A stretch of DNA of 64,000 nucleotides. Source: JBEVJK01 sp963791325 (GTDB taxonomy: Bacteria > Pseudomonadota > Alphaproteobacteria > Rhizobiales > Rhizobiaceae). A program made the translations under genes and the position numbers. Every line of letters begins with the position of its first letter. Within the stretch, counting starts at the first letter, position 1. Where the stretch lies: NCBI GenBank assembly GCA_963791325.1, contig CAWBRU010000015.1:111735-175734 (forward strand), read 5' to 3'. Positions 43,725 to 53,478 of the stretch are shown piece by piece. The notes beneath the pieces are model-generated. The model was not told the origin of the DNA, ran no database searches, and saw only the letters and a list, made by a program, of their open reading frames with translations.

Positions 43725-44501
43725 TCAACCGAGCTCGATCCAGGCCGGCGCATGATCGCTTGGCTTCTGCCATCCACGAACTTCGACATCCACGCCGGCG
43801 CCCTGGAGGCGGTCAGACAGCGACAGGCTCACGAGGAGGTGGTCCATCCTGAGGCCGGAACTTCGGTCGTAGCCACCCCGGTAGGCGAAGTTCCAATACG
43901 TATAGATGCCCTTCTCTGGATCAATCCTCCGTACGGCATCGATCCACCCGGCCTCGAGCATCGCGGCGTAGGCTTGCCTGCTCTCCGAAAAGTAGACCGC
44001 ATCACCCAGCCATCTTCTCGGAACGACAGCGTCAATGGCTGTCGGCACGACGTTGTAGTCACCGCAAAGGACGGCTGGAGCGCCGTCGCGGAGCAGCTGC
44101 TTGCCGTAGCTGAGGAGTTGATCGAACCAGGGCAGCTTGTAGTCGAACTTTGGCCCAGGTGCCGGATTGCCGTTGGGAAGGTAGAGACAGCCGACAACAA
44201 GCCCGTCCACCTCGGCCTCGATGTAGCGGCTGTGAGTGTCGTCGGAATCGCCGGGAAGGCCGCGTCGCCGCTCCACCGGGTCCGACCCACGAACCAGAAT
44301 GGCGACGCCATTGTACGACTTCTGACCATGCCAGATCGCGCCGTAGCCAGCCTCCCTGATCGCTTCGGCCGGGAATTTGTCGTCCGAGGTCTTGAGTTCC
44401 TGCAGGCAGACGATGTCGTAGCCGGTCTGGCCGAGCCATTCGAGCAGGACCGGCAGCCGGCCGTTAACGCCGTTCACATTGAAGGTAGCAATCCGTGTCA
44501 G
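43725..44501 (-). CDS. xth: exodeoxyribonuclease III (apurinic endonuclease)
   Basis: A 258-residue EEP-fold enzyme. Motifs are TRIATFNVNGVNGRL (metal Asn), DIVCLQELKTSDDKFP (metal Glu), NGVAILVRG, GDYNVVPTAIDAV (Asp/Asn), LRMDHLLVS and SDHAPAWIEL (catalytic Asp-His). It cuts DNA at abasic sites and removes 3' blocks. The conserved start TRIATFNVNG lies upstream of the only GTG (44477). The codon at its head is CTG (44501), placed 7 bases after a perfect AAGGAGG (44515-44509), so CTG is the likely start, or a former ATG. Confidence 0.9.
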   Translation of the reverse strand: MTRIATFNVNGVNGRLPVLLEWLGQTGYDIVCLQELKTSDDKFPAEAIREAGYGAIWHGQKSYNGVAILVRGSDPVERRRGLPGDSDDTHSRYIEAEVDGLVVGCLYLPNGNPAPGPKFDYKLPWFDQLLSYGKQLLRDGAPAVLCGDYNVVPTAIDAVVPRRWLGDAVYFSESRQAYAAMLEAGWIDAVRRIDPEKGIYTYWNFAYRGGYDRSSGLRMDHLLVSLSLSDRLQGAGVDVEVRGWQKPSDHAPAWIELG

Positions 44502-44598
44502 GCGCCCGCCTCCTTGGCCTCGGGATCGCTAGGTGATCTGGTCTTGCCCCTTGCTCTGAACCAGTCGCTTGCAAACGCACCCGACGCCCGACGAGGAC

Positions 44599-44781
44599 TT
44601 ATTTCTTGACCAGCTTGGCTTCGACCTTCTTGCGGCTGTTTCCTGCAGACTTCACGGCCGACTTGACCTCGGCCTTGCTTGAGCCGGTCTTGCCGGCCTC
44701 GTATCGCAGTTCATGATCCTGGCCGGCAGCGACCCTGGCTCGGTCTTGGTTGCGGCCGCGAGGTGTTTCGGTGTTCGCCAT
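44599..44781 (-). CDS. DUF3606-like small basic protein
   Basis: 60 residues from Met 44781 (MANTETPRGRNQDRARVAAG), preceded by GGAGG. HELRYEAGKTGSSKAEVKSA matches DUF3606-type proteins; a lysine-rich tail (SRKKVEAKLVKK) follows. Possibly nucleic-acid-associated. It lies between xth and the divergent recD2. Confidence 0.6.
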   Translation of the reverse strand: MANTETPRGRNQDRARVAAGQDHELRYEAGKTGSSKAEVKSAVKSAGNSRKKVEAKLVKK

Positions 44782-44903
44782 GACTTCCTCCATAGTGTTG
44801 CTTCAATGCCGGATAACGCAGAGAGATTCATCCGGTTCATTGGCTCTCGCAGTCCGGCATGGAACCGCAGCCTGTTCGATCGTACGCCGTTTGTGAGAAA
44901 GGG

Positions 44904-47105
44904 ATGGTTCAGCAACGTGAGTCGCAAGCAGAAATGACCCAGGAGGTTCTTGCCGGCCTCGTCGAGCGGATCACCTTCCAGAACGCCGACAACGGCTTCT
45001 GCGTTCTCAGGGCCAAGGCGCGCGGACATCGCGACCTGGTAACGATCGTCGGTCACGCCGCGACCATTGCGCCGGGCGAGTGGATCACCGCCTCGGGCGA
45101 GTGGATCAACGACCGCACCCACGGCCAGCAGTTCAAGGCGCGCTTTCTCAGGACCTCGGCGCCGACAACGGTCGAGGGCATCGAGAGGTATCTCGGCTCC
45201 GGCATGATCCGCGGCATCGGCCCGGTTTATGCCAAGAAGCTGGTCCGGGCGTTCGGCGAACGCGTGTTCGAGACGATCGAGGCTGAACCCGAACGCCTGC
45301 GGGAGGTGACCGGCATCGGACCGGTGCGGGCCCGGCGCATCACCGATGCCTGGGCCGAGCAGAAGGTGGTTCGTGAGATCATGGTGTTCCTGCATGAGCA
45401 CGGCGTCGGCACCGCTAGGGCGGTGCGGATCTACAAGACCTACGGCAACGACGCCGTCGAGGTGATGACCCAGAACCCGTACCGCCTGGCGCGCGACATC
45501 CGCGGCATCGGCTTCAAGACCGCCGATGCCATCGCCGAAAAGCTTGGGATCGAGAAGACTGCGATGATCCGGGTGCGGGCCGGCATCTCCTTTGCCCTCA
45601 CCGAAGCCATGGACGAAGGCCATTGCGGACTGCCCCTTGCCGAGCTGATCCCGCTGGCAGAAGGCTTGCTCGAGGTGCCGCAGGATCTGATCCGTGCGGC
45701 CGTCGATCTGGAACTCGCGGGCGGAGCGGTCATTGCCGACACGGTCGGTGACACGCCGTGCGTGTTCTTGGCAGGTCTCCACCGAGGCGAGCGGGCCATC
45801 GCCGAGCGGCTGCTGCGGCTCGCCGACGGCGAGCTCCCCTGGCCCTCGATCGATCCCGACAAGGCCCTGCCCTGGATCGAGCAACGCAGCGGCCTTCAGC
45901 TTGCCGACAGCCAGAAGATAGCGATCCGCCTGGCCCTGACCTCAAAAGTGCTCGTCATCACCGGCGGGCCAGGGGTCGGCAAGACCACCATCGTCAAGTC
46001 CATTCTCCAGGTGCTGGCGGCCAAGAGCGTGAGGCTGCTCCTCTGCGCCCCGACCGGCCGCGCCGCCAAGCGCATGACCGAAGCGACCGGGTTCCAGGCC
46101 AAGACCATCCACCGCCTCCTCGAGGTCGATCCGAAGGGTGGCGGCTTCAAGCGGGGGAGCGACAACCCACTCGACTGCGATCTTTTGGTCGTCGACGAAA
46201 GCTCGATGGTCGACGTCATGCTGATGCAAGCGCTGCTGAAGGCGGTGCCGGACAAGGCTGCGCTATTGATCGTCGGCGATATCGACCAGCTGCCATCGGT
46301 CGGCCCGGGACAGGTGCTGGCCGATATCATCGCTTCCAACGCCCTTCCGGTCGTGCGCCTGACGGAAATTTTTCGTCAGGCAGCCGCGAGCCGGATTATC
46401 GTCACCGCGCACCGCATCAACCAGGGCCAGCTTCCGGATCTCGGCCGACCCGATGGCGACAGCGACTTTTACTTCGTGCAAGCCGACGACCCCGAAACCG
46501 CGGTTCCGCGCATCGTCGAACTGGTGAAGACAAGGATCCCGCAACGCTTCGGCCTCGATCCGGTCCGCGACATTCAGGTGCTATGCCCGATGAACCGCGG
46601 CGGGGTCGGCGCCCGCTCGCTCAACGTCGAACTCCAAGCCGCCCTGAACCCCGCCGGCGAGCGCAAGGTGGAGCGCTTCGGCTGGACCTTCGCACCCGGC
46701 GACAAGGTCATGCAGATCGAAAACGACTACGACAAGGAGGTCTACAACGGCGACATCGGCTACCTTGAAGACGTCGATTCCGAGGCCGGCGAGCTCTCCG
46801 CAAACTTCGACGGGCGTTCAGTCAGCTACGGTTTCGGCGAGCTCGACACACTGGTGCCGGCCTATGCGGCGACGATCCACAAGAGCCAGGGCTCCGAATA
46901 TCCTGCCGTCGTGATCCCGGTCCTGACCCAGCACTATGCGATGCTGCAGCGGAACCTTCTTTACACAGGCATCACCCGCGGCAAGCGCCTCGTGGTGCTG
47001 GTCGGGCAGAAGAAAGCGATCGCCATAGCAGTCCGCAACGTCTCAGGCCGCCGGCGCTGGTCGAAGCTCGACGAGTGGCTTGGGCAAGTGCAGCGAATGG
47101 CATGA
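44904..47105 (+). CDS. recD2: RecD2-like SF1B DNA helicase
   Basis: A 733-residue protein if started at ATG 44904; ATG 44934 (MTQEVLAGLVERITFQNADN) is equally plausible. The order is typical: N-terminal OB-like domain, tandem helix-hairpin-helix segments (IRGIGPVYAKKLV, VTGIGPVRARRIT, IRGIGFKTADAIA), then helicase domains with Walker A TGGPGVGKTTIVKS, Walker B LLVVDESSMVD, a GDIDQLPSVGPG motif, RLTEIFRQA and the C-terminal TIHKSQGSEY and LYTGITRGK. It unwinds DNA 5' to 3' in repair, outside RecBCD. Intact and divergent from the DUF3606 gene. Confidence 0.9.
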   Translation: MVQQRESQAEMTQEVLAGLVERITFQNADNGFCVLRAKARGHRDLVTIVGHAATIAPGEWITASGEWINDRTHGQQFKARFLRTSAPTTVEGIERYLGSGMIRGIGPVYAKKLVRAFGERVFETIEAEPERLREVTGIGPVRARRITDAWAEQKVVREIMVFLHEHGVGTARAVRIYKTYGNDAVEVMTQNPYRLARDIRGIGFKTADAIAEKLGIEKTAMIRVRAGISFALTEAMDEGHCGLPLAELIPLAEGLLEVPQDLIRAAVDLELAGGAVIADTVGDTPCVFLAGLHRGERAIAERLLRLADGELPWPSIDPDKALPWIEQRSGLQLADSQKIAIRLALTSKVLVITGGPGVGKTTIVKSILQVLAAKSVRLLLCAPTGRAAKRMTEATGFQAKTIHRLLEVDPKGGGFKRGSDNPLDCDLLVVDESSMVDVMLMQALLKAVPDKAALLIVGDIDQLPSVGPGQVLADIIASNALPVVRLTEIFRQAAASRIIVTAHRINQGQLPDLGRPDGDSDFYFVQADDPETAVPRIVELVKTRIPQRFGLDPVRDIQVLCPMNRGGVGARSLNVELQAALNPAGERKVERFGWTFAPGDKVMQIENDYDKEVYNGDIGYLEDVDSEAGELSANFDGRSVSYGFGELDTLVPAYAATIHKSQGSEYPAVVIPVLTQHYAMLQRNLLYTGITRGKRLVVLVGQKKAIAIAVRNVSGRRRWSKLDEWLGQVQRMA

Positions 47106-47251
47106 TCTCAGCTAGCCCTGCCCTGACGCGGCGATGCGGAGAATTCGCCTTTTCACGGCGGAGAAACGGGTTCGGGCCCTCGTTGGACGTGCCACCAGGC
47201 CACTTGCACTTGCTCGTGACGAGCCTCGTTACTCCGAAACATCACATGCGT

Positions 47252-47336
47252 GTTGCAATCTCGACTAGTCAGTTTCGACGAAGTGGCTGTAAGAACTTGA
47301 AATGCACACTCGGATCGTGACGGCGACTAGTTGCAA
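47252..47336 (+). promoter_or_regulatory. inverted TTGCAA/GACTAG sites before the sugar transporter
   Basis: TTGCAA (47252-47257) with GACTAGTC (47263-47270), and further down GACTAGTTGCAA (47325-47336), are in opposite order and near the start at 47351. They could be two operator half-sites with looping, as for LacI/DeoR-type sugar regulators. No regulator gene is next to them. Confidence 0.3.
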
Positions 47337-47350
47337 ATCAAGGGGGAGAG

Positions 47351-49919
47351 GTGCTGAAAACTGGTGCACACGGCGAAGTCGATGCCGCCGAGGTGAAGGG
47401 CGTGGCTGTCCCCGTTGCCCTGGTTCACGCCACAAAGGCCTTTGGCGGCACAATTGCCCTCATGGACGCGTCTTTCGAATTGCGCTCCGGCGAAGTGCTG
47501 GCGCTGCTCGGGGAGAACGGTGCTGGTAAGAGCACCTGCGTGAAGCTGCTGGCCGGCGTTTATTCTCCCACCGACGGTCATGTCGAGGTCGACGGCAAGC
47601 CAGTGGCCTTCCATTCGCCGCACGACGCCCAGGCCGCCGGCATCTCGGTCATGCACCAGCATCCCGGCTTGTTCCCGGATCTTTCGGTGGCGGAAAACAT
47701 CTATCTCGGCCACATGCCGCGCGATCGCCTTGGCGGCATCGACAACGCGCCATGCTGGTCGGCGCACGCAAGGTGCTGGCGACAGTCGGCCTCGACGTGC
47801 CTGCCGAAACGCGACTTGGAACGCTGCGCACGTCCGAACAGCAACTGGTCGAGATCGCCCGCGCGCTGTCGCTCGACGCGCGCGTGCTGATCATGGACGA
47901 GCCCACGGCCGCCCTGTCGCAGCGCGAGGTCGAGCGGCTTTTCACGGTCGTCGCCGATCTCAGGCTGCACGGCGTGGCGATGATGTTCGTCGGCCATCGC
48001 ATGGACGAGATCTTCCGCATCGCCGACCGCATCGCGGTGCTGCGCGACGGTCGTCTCATCGGCGTGAAACCCAAGGCGGAACTCGGCCGTGCGGCAGCGA
48101 TCAGCATGATGGTTGGCCGCGAAGTCACCGACCTCTATCCCGAACGCCGCCACGCGATTGGCGCGCTTGTGCTGGAGGCGCAGGGGCCTTTCGCGCGCCG
48201 GCGGCTTTTCGAATATCGACCTCAAGCTCCACGCCGGAGAGGTGCTCGGGCTTGGCGGCCTGGTCGGCAGCGGTCGGACCGAGATCGCGCGCGTGCTGTT
48301 CGGCATCGACCAGCCGGACGCCGGCGAAATCCTGATCGATGGCAGGCAGGTCAGCTTCGCATCGGCGCGCGACGCCATGGATGCGCGCATCGCCTATGTC
48401 TCGGAAGACCGCATGGGCCAGAGCCTGGTGATGGATTTCTCCATCCTCGACAATGCGGTGCTGCCTGTCCTCGACAAGGCCGCCCGGGCAGGCCTCTACG
48501 GCACGGATCGCGCGATCGATCTGGTCTCGGACTGGTTGAAGCGCATGAAGCTGCGCTTTTCCGGGTACGGGCAGCCGGTCAAGGAACTGTCCGGCGGCAA
48601 CCAGCAGAAGGTGGTCGCTGGCCAAATGGCTGCGCACCGAGCCGCGCGTCCTCATCCTCGACGAGCCGACGCAAGGCATCGATGTCGGCACCAAGGCGGA
48701 AGTGCACGCGATGATCGCCGACCTTGCCGCACAAGGCATGGCGATCATCCTGATCTCCTCCGAGATGCCCGAACTCATCGGCATGTGCGACCGCATCGTC
48801 GTTCTGCGCGAAGGCCACCGGACGGCCGAATTCGCGAGGGGCGAAGCCACCCAGGAAAAGGTGTTGGAAGCGGCCACGAAGACCGGCGAACACGCTGACC
48901 CGGCAGCGCAGGCGGAGCGTGCCGCTCGCGAGGAGAAGAAGAAGGGACCGCTCGATTTCCTGAAGCGGCGGGAGTTCGGCCTGCTCGCCGCGATGCTGGC
49001 GGTCGCCATCCCGGTCACCATCATCAACCCGCGCATGGTGAGTGCGGCAAACCTGACGGCGGTGTCGATGGACGCTGCCCTGCTGGTCGTCGCCGCGCTC
49101 GCTCAGATGCTGGTGCTGATCACCCGCAACATCGACCTTTCGATCGCCGCGGTGATCGGCCTTTCGGCCTACATGGCGGCCAGCATGGTTCAGGCCTATC
49201 CCGGGCTCGACATCGTCGTCGGCCTGGCGACCGCTTGCGCGGTCGGCGGTGTCGCCGGGCTGCTCAACGGCCTTGTCGTCACCAGGGGAAAGATTCCGGC
49301 CATTGTCGTCACGCTGGCCTCTATGTCGATCTTTCGCGGCTTCAACTCGATCTGGGCGGCCGGCGACCAGATCAGCGCCGACGAGGTCACGCAAGCCTGG
49401 CTCGACATGACCGGCCTGAAGATCGCCGGCGTGCCGCTGATCGTCGTCATCGCCATCGTCATTCTCTGCGCCGGCTACGTGCTGCTCTATCGCACGGCTG
49501 TCGGACGCGAACTGTTCGCCACCGGATCCAACCCGGACGGCGCGCGTCTCATCGGCATCCCTGTCGATCGGCGCATCCTCATGGCCTTTGGCATGGCCGG
49601 CCTGCTCGGCGGCCTGTGCGGCGCGCTCTGGGCATCCCGCTACGCCACCATCGATGCCCGCGTCGCGCTTGGCTTCGAACTCACCGTGATCGCTTCGGCC
49701 GTGGTCGGCGGCGTCGCCATCCGCGGCGGTTCGGGCACGCTGCTCGGCATCGTGTTCGGCGCCCTGACGCTGTTGGTCATCAGGAACGGGCTCACCCTGG
49801 TACGGGTCGATCCGCTTTGGCTGCAGGGCGTCTACGGCCTGGTGATCCTGGTCGCCATCGGCATCGACACCTTCATCGTGCGGCGCGCAGAGCAGGCGAG
49901 ACTGGCGAGGGCGAGATGA
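47351..49919 (+). pseudogene. CUT2 sugar ABC transporter ATPase-permease fusion, three frameshifts
   Basis: GTG 47351 after GGGGGAGAG. First ATPase domain: LLGENGAGKSTCVKLLAGVY (Walker A), the frame shifts near 47740, then TLRTSEQQLVEIARALSLDA and LIMDEPTAALSQREV. A second shift near 48195 leads to VLGLGGLVGSGRTEIARVLF and LSGGNQQKVV, and a third near 48620 to LILDEPTQGIDVGTKAEVHA. The last frame runs on without a stop through EEKKKGPLDFLKRREFG into a BPD_transp_2 permease (ITRNIDLSIAAVIGLSAYMA, GIPVDRRILMAFGMAGLLGG). Fused ATPase-permease arrangement is uncommon in the family. ATGA overlap with the next permease. Confidence 0.75.
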
Positions 49920-50906
49920 GAAAATTCCTTCGTTCGATCGACTTCTGGGACCTGCTGCTGGCGGCCTCTTGCCTGGCCATCTTCCTCTACGCGGCGATCT
50001 TCGTGCCGAATTTCGTTTCCGGCTTCAATCTGTCGCAACTGGCCGCGAGCGCGTCGGAAAAGGCGTTGCTGATCCTGCCGATGACACTGCTCATCATCAC
50101 CCGCGAGATCGACCTGTCGATCGCCTCGATGCTGGCGTTGACGTCCGTGGTCTTCGGCCTGCTCGTCCAGGCTGGCGTGCCGACGCTGGCGGCAATCCCG
50201 CTGACGCTTGTCTTTGGCGGCCTGCTCGGCGCCTTCAACGGCTATCTGGTCTCGGGCCTGGGATTGCAGTCGCTGGTGGTGACGCTCGGCACCATGGCGC
50301 TCTATCGCGGCGTCGGCTACATCCTGCTCGGCACCGGCTCGGTCAACATCCTGCCGCCCGCGGTCGTCGACTTCGGCATCAACAACTTGCCGGGCACCCA
50401 GATACCCTGGACCATCGTGCCGTTCCTGGTGCTGGCGCCCGATCTTCGCAGTCGTTCTGCAAAAGACGCCGACCGGCAAGCGCATCTACGCGCTCGGCGG
50501 CAGCCCCGAAGTGGCGCGCTATTCCGGCATCAACACGCGCCGGATGGTCCTGAGACTGTTCGTCGTCTCGGGCGTCGTCGCCGCCATCGCGGGCATCGTC
50601 TATACCGCGCGCCTCTCCAATGCCCGCGCCAACAATGCGCTCGGCATGGAACTCGATGTCATCACCATCGTGCTGCTCGGCGGCGTCAGCGTCTTTGGCG
50701 GCAAGGGCCGCCTGACCGGCGTCATGCTGGCGCTGGTCCTGATCGCCATCATCCGCAACGTGCTGGCGCTCAACCAGATCGGCGGCGACGCACAGGGCAT
50801 GATCATCGGCATGCTGCTTATCGGTTCTCTGCTCGTCGGCAATTACTGGCGCTCCACACAGGAGCTGCTCAGCAGATCCCGCGCAATGCGCGAGACAAAG
50901 GGGTGA
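49916..50906 (+). pseudogene. CUT2 sugar ABC transporter permease, frameshifted
   Basis: ATG 49916 overlaps the stop of the fusion gene. Multiple hydrophobic helices and the family motif TREIDLSIASMLALTSVVFG, then LGTMALYRGVGYILLGTG. After FLVLAP (about 50440) the sense frame changes and reads IFAVVLQKTPTGKRIYALGG, YSGINTRRMVLRLFVVSGVV and ITIVLLGGVSVFGGKGRLTG to 50906. With the first permease it would make the heterodimeric channel. Confidence 0.75.
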
Positions 50907-50952
50907 TCTCGGGCCCCTTCATTCAAGCCCGAATTTTGACGGAGGAGTCACA

Positions 50953-51954
50953 ATGAAAGCGTTTAGACTAGCCCTGCTCGCATCCGCGGTTCTGCTCGCG
51001 CCAACCTCGCTGGCCTTCAGCCAGGAGTGCGCCAAGGAACCCGTAACGGTCGGTTTCCTGCCCAAGCTCGACACCGACCCCTACTTCAAGGTGGCTTTTG
51101 GAGGCGCAGAAGAGGCAGCGAAGGAAATTGGCGGCACCGCTACCCAGGTCGCCCCATCGCAGGCGACGGCCGAGGCGCAGATCGAATTCATAAACAGCCT
51201 CGTGTCGCAGAAGGTCGGGGTCATCGCAATTGCCGGTAACGACGCCAATGCCGTAGCGCCTGCGCTGAAGCGAGCCGTTCAGCAGGGCGTCAGGGTGATC
51301 TCGTATGACTCCGACGTGGCGGCCGATGCCCGCGCGGTATTCGTGAATCAGGTGAAGGGCGACAGTCTCGCCGAAATGATGCTGGAAAGTGCATTCGACC
51401 TCAGCGGCGGTGAAGGCGAATTCGCGATCCTGTCGTCAACGCCCACGGCGACCAACCAGAACGCCTGGATCGACTTCATGAAGGCGAAGATGGCGGCCGA
51501 GCCGAAGTTTTCCAAGATGAAGTTGGTGCAGGTCGCCTATGGCGAAGAAAGCGAACAGATCAACCAGCAACAGGCGCTGGCGCTGGTCCAGGCGTTTCCG
51601 GATCTCAAGGTGATCATCGTTCCGGCGGGCATTGGCCTCCCGGCGGCCGCGCGTGCACTCGAGGAGGCGGGCATGATCGGCAAGGTCAAGCTGACCGGCC
51701 TCGCGCCCGCCACTCTGATCTCGAAATACATCAAGGACGGCGCCGCTCAGGATATCTGGTGGAACGTCACCGATCTCGGCTATCTCACCTATCAGACCGC
51801 CCAGGCCCTTGCGCAGTGCAAGATCACCGGCAAGGAAGGTGAGAAGTTCACTGCAGGCAGGCTCGGCGAATACACGATCGGGGCCGGCGGCGAATTGGTT
51901 CTTGGGCCGGCGAAGATCGTGACCCCCGAAAATCTGGCCGAGTTCAAGTTCTAG
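50953..51954 (+). CDS. periplasmic sugar-binding protein of the CUT2 transporter
   Basis: A 333-residue protein with the signal peptide MKAFRLALLASAVLLAPTSL, then a Peripla_BP_4 fold: KEPVTVGFLPKLDTDPYFKV, VGVIAIAGNDANAVAPALKR, RVISYDSDVAADARAVFVNQ. It is close to rhamnose/autoinducer-2-type binders, but the ligand is not certain. GGAGGAG before ATG 50953. The best-preserved gene of the transporter; the ligand could be related to the shikimate-type enzyme downstream. Confidence 0.85.
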   Translation: MKAFRLALLASAVLLAPTSLAFSQECAKEPVTVGFLPKLDTDPYFKVAFGGAEEAAKEIGGTATQVAPSQATAEAQIEFINSLVSQKVGVIAIAGNDANAVAPALKRAVQQGVRVISYDSDVAADARAVFVNQVKGDSLAEMMLESAFDLSGGEGEFAILSSTPTATNQNAWIDFMKAKMAAEPKFSKMKLVQVAYGEESEQINQQQALALVQAFPDLKVIIVPAGIGLPAAARALEEAGMIGKVKLTGLAPATLISKYIKDGAAQDIWWNVTDLGYLTYQTAQALAQCKITGKEGEKFTAGRLGEYTIGAGGELVLGPAKIVTPENLAEFKF

Positions 51955-52087
51955 GCAATTCGTCCGAAGTCAGACGGCCTGCCGACAGCTTGCTCCCATG
52001 TCGGCGGGCATTGCTTGGGAGCTGGTACACGCCATAGTCCTACGGATATAGGCGTGCCTGCTGCCCGTTTAGATATGGAGCAGTGAC

Positions 52088-53023
52088 GTGCAGGCAAGTG
52101 GTTTCCCAAGAAGAGCAATGGCGCCCGATTTTCTGAGTGAGCTCACCGGCTCCTTCGCCATGCCGGCGGCGGAAAACCCGACCGTGGCAATGATCGAGGC
52201 CGCTTATCGCCATCATCAGCTCGACTGGCGTTACATCAACTGCGAGGTCACGCCCGAGAACCTTGCCGCCGCCGTCGCCGGAGCGCGCGCCATGAACTGG
52301 GCAGGGTTCAATTGTTCGCTGCCTCACAAGGTCGCGGTCATTCGCCATCTCGACGGCCTGGGCGAGTCGGCCAGCATCATGGGCGCTGTGAATTGCGTGG
52401 TGCGCCGGGGAACCTCCTACATCGGCGAGAACACCGACGGCAAAGGCTTCCTCGCCTCGCTTCGCGAGGTCGTCGATCCCGCCGGACGCTCGGTCGTGAT
52501 GTTCGGGGCTGGCGGTGCGGCACGCGCCATCGGGGTGGAACTCGCCTTGGCAGGGGCCGCGTCGATTACCGTTGTCAATCGCGATCCGATCCGCGGGAAA
52601 ACAGTCGTCGACCTGCTCAACGAGAAGACAGCCGCCAAGGCCGAGCTCGTCGAATGGTCGATGACCTATCCCGTTCCGGCCGCTGCCGAGATCGTCGTGA
52701 ATGCCACCTCTGTCGGCCTATTTCCAGACGTCGACGCGCAGCTTGATCTCGACTTCGAGACCCTCGGTCCCGGCATGCTCGTCGCAGACGTGATTCCCAA
52801 TCCGCCGAGAACACGGTTGATCCGTGAGGCGGAGAAGCGCGGCTGCAAGGTTCTTGATGGGCTGGGGATGCTGGTTAACCAAGGTGTGATCGGCGTCAAG
52901 TATTGGACCGGCGTCGACGTCGACGCCGCAGTGATGCGTCGAACCCTTCTTGATTTGTTCGAGCCGAAATCCGGCTATAGTCTAGGTGTTCAGTCCCGTA
53001 TTGAGCTGGGTTGGGTCTCGTAG
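52088..53023 (+). CDS. shikimate dehydrogenase-like protein, 3' end altered by IS481
   Basis: The N-terminal substrate domain has LTGSFAMPAAENPTVAMIEA and FNCSLPHKVAVIRHLDG (shikimate-dehydrogenase Lys), with AVNCVVRRG and ENTDGKGF. The NAD(P)-binding domain has VVMFGAGGAARAIGVELALA and VNATSVGLFPD, ending GLGMLVNQGVIGVKYWTG. GTG 52088 with GGAG upstream is used; ATG 52118 is the alternative. The last about 12 residues come from the IS481 element starting near 52987. It likely oxidises a shikimate/quinate-type or cyclic polyol substrate imported by the adjacent transporter (inference). Confidence 0.75.
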   Translation: MQASGFPRRAMAPDFLSELTGSFAMPAAENPTVAMIEAAYRHHQLDWRYINCEVTPENLAAAVAGARAMNWAGFNCSLPHKVAVIRHLDGLGESASIMGAVNCVVRRGTSYIGENTDGKGFLASLREVVDPAGRSVVMFGAGGAARAIGVELALAGAASITVVNRDPIRGKTVVDLLNEKTAAKAELVEWSMTYPVPAAAEIVVNATSVGLFPDVDAQLDLDFETLGPGMLVADVIPNPPRTRLIREAEKRGCKVLDGLGMLVNQGVIGVKYWTGVDVDAAVMRRTLLDLFEPKSGYSLGVQSRIELGWVS

Positions 53024-53224
53024 GAAGCGACCTGGTTGGGCGGCCCAAGCCTTGGAGATGGCTTCGTAAGGTGTAAGGCCGTTGAGGGACTTGAGACGCT
53101 TGGCGAAGTTGTAGGCATCCAGGAAGGCAGCGAGGTGTTCTTGGAGCTGCTGGTCTGTGGCGTAGTGATATCGGCGTACGGTGGCTTCCTTAAGGGTTCG
53201 GTTCATGCGTTCGACTTGGCCGTT

Positions 53225-53478
53225 ATCCGGTATGTGATGTTTGGTGCCTTTCGTCCTGCTGTTCTTGTTCGGAACGGCCTTATGGTGAGCCCATCCGGGA
53301 CGTGGGGCACCGGGAGCACGAAGGTGCGGGCAGGCCGTCCAAAGACCGTGGGCTGAGAGCCCGAGCTCGTTACATGGCCGCCCCTTGCGACTTTCCCGGA
53401 TGCGCTGCGAGCGCGGATCAGTAGATGTCGTGTTGCCCGCCAGCTCCCGTCCTTGACCAAGCAGGAAGGAGGAAGGGC
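53225..53478 (+). ncRNA. candidate bridge-RNA region of the IS110 element
   Basis: 254 bp upstream of the transposase, without a gene, at the position where IS110-group elements encode their bridge RNA. A partial, diverged copy is visible at 62265-62418. Pairing with flanking DNA was not worked out. Confidence 0.35.

Noticed and set aside
43752..44609. 285-codon plus-strand frame over xth
   Set aside because: Shadow of exonuclease III, whose catalytic motifs are on the minus strand.
44652..45884. 410-codon minus-strand frame over recD2
   Set aside because: Antisense to a fully motif-supported helicase; translation is low-complexity.
49235..50956. 573-codon frame over the permease genes
   Set aside because: Only its middle part (from 49916) is the real second permease; the start is the shadow of the fusion gene and the end lies beyond the frameshift.
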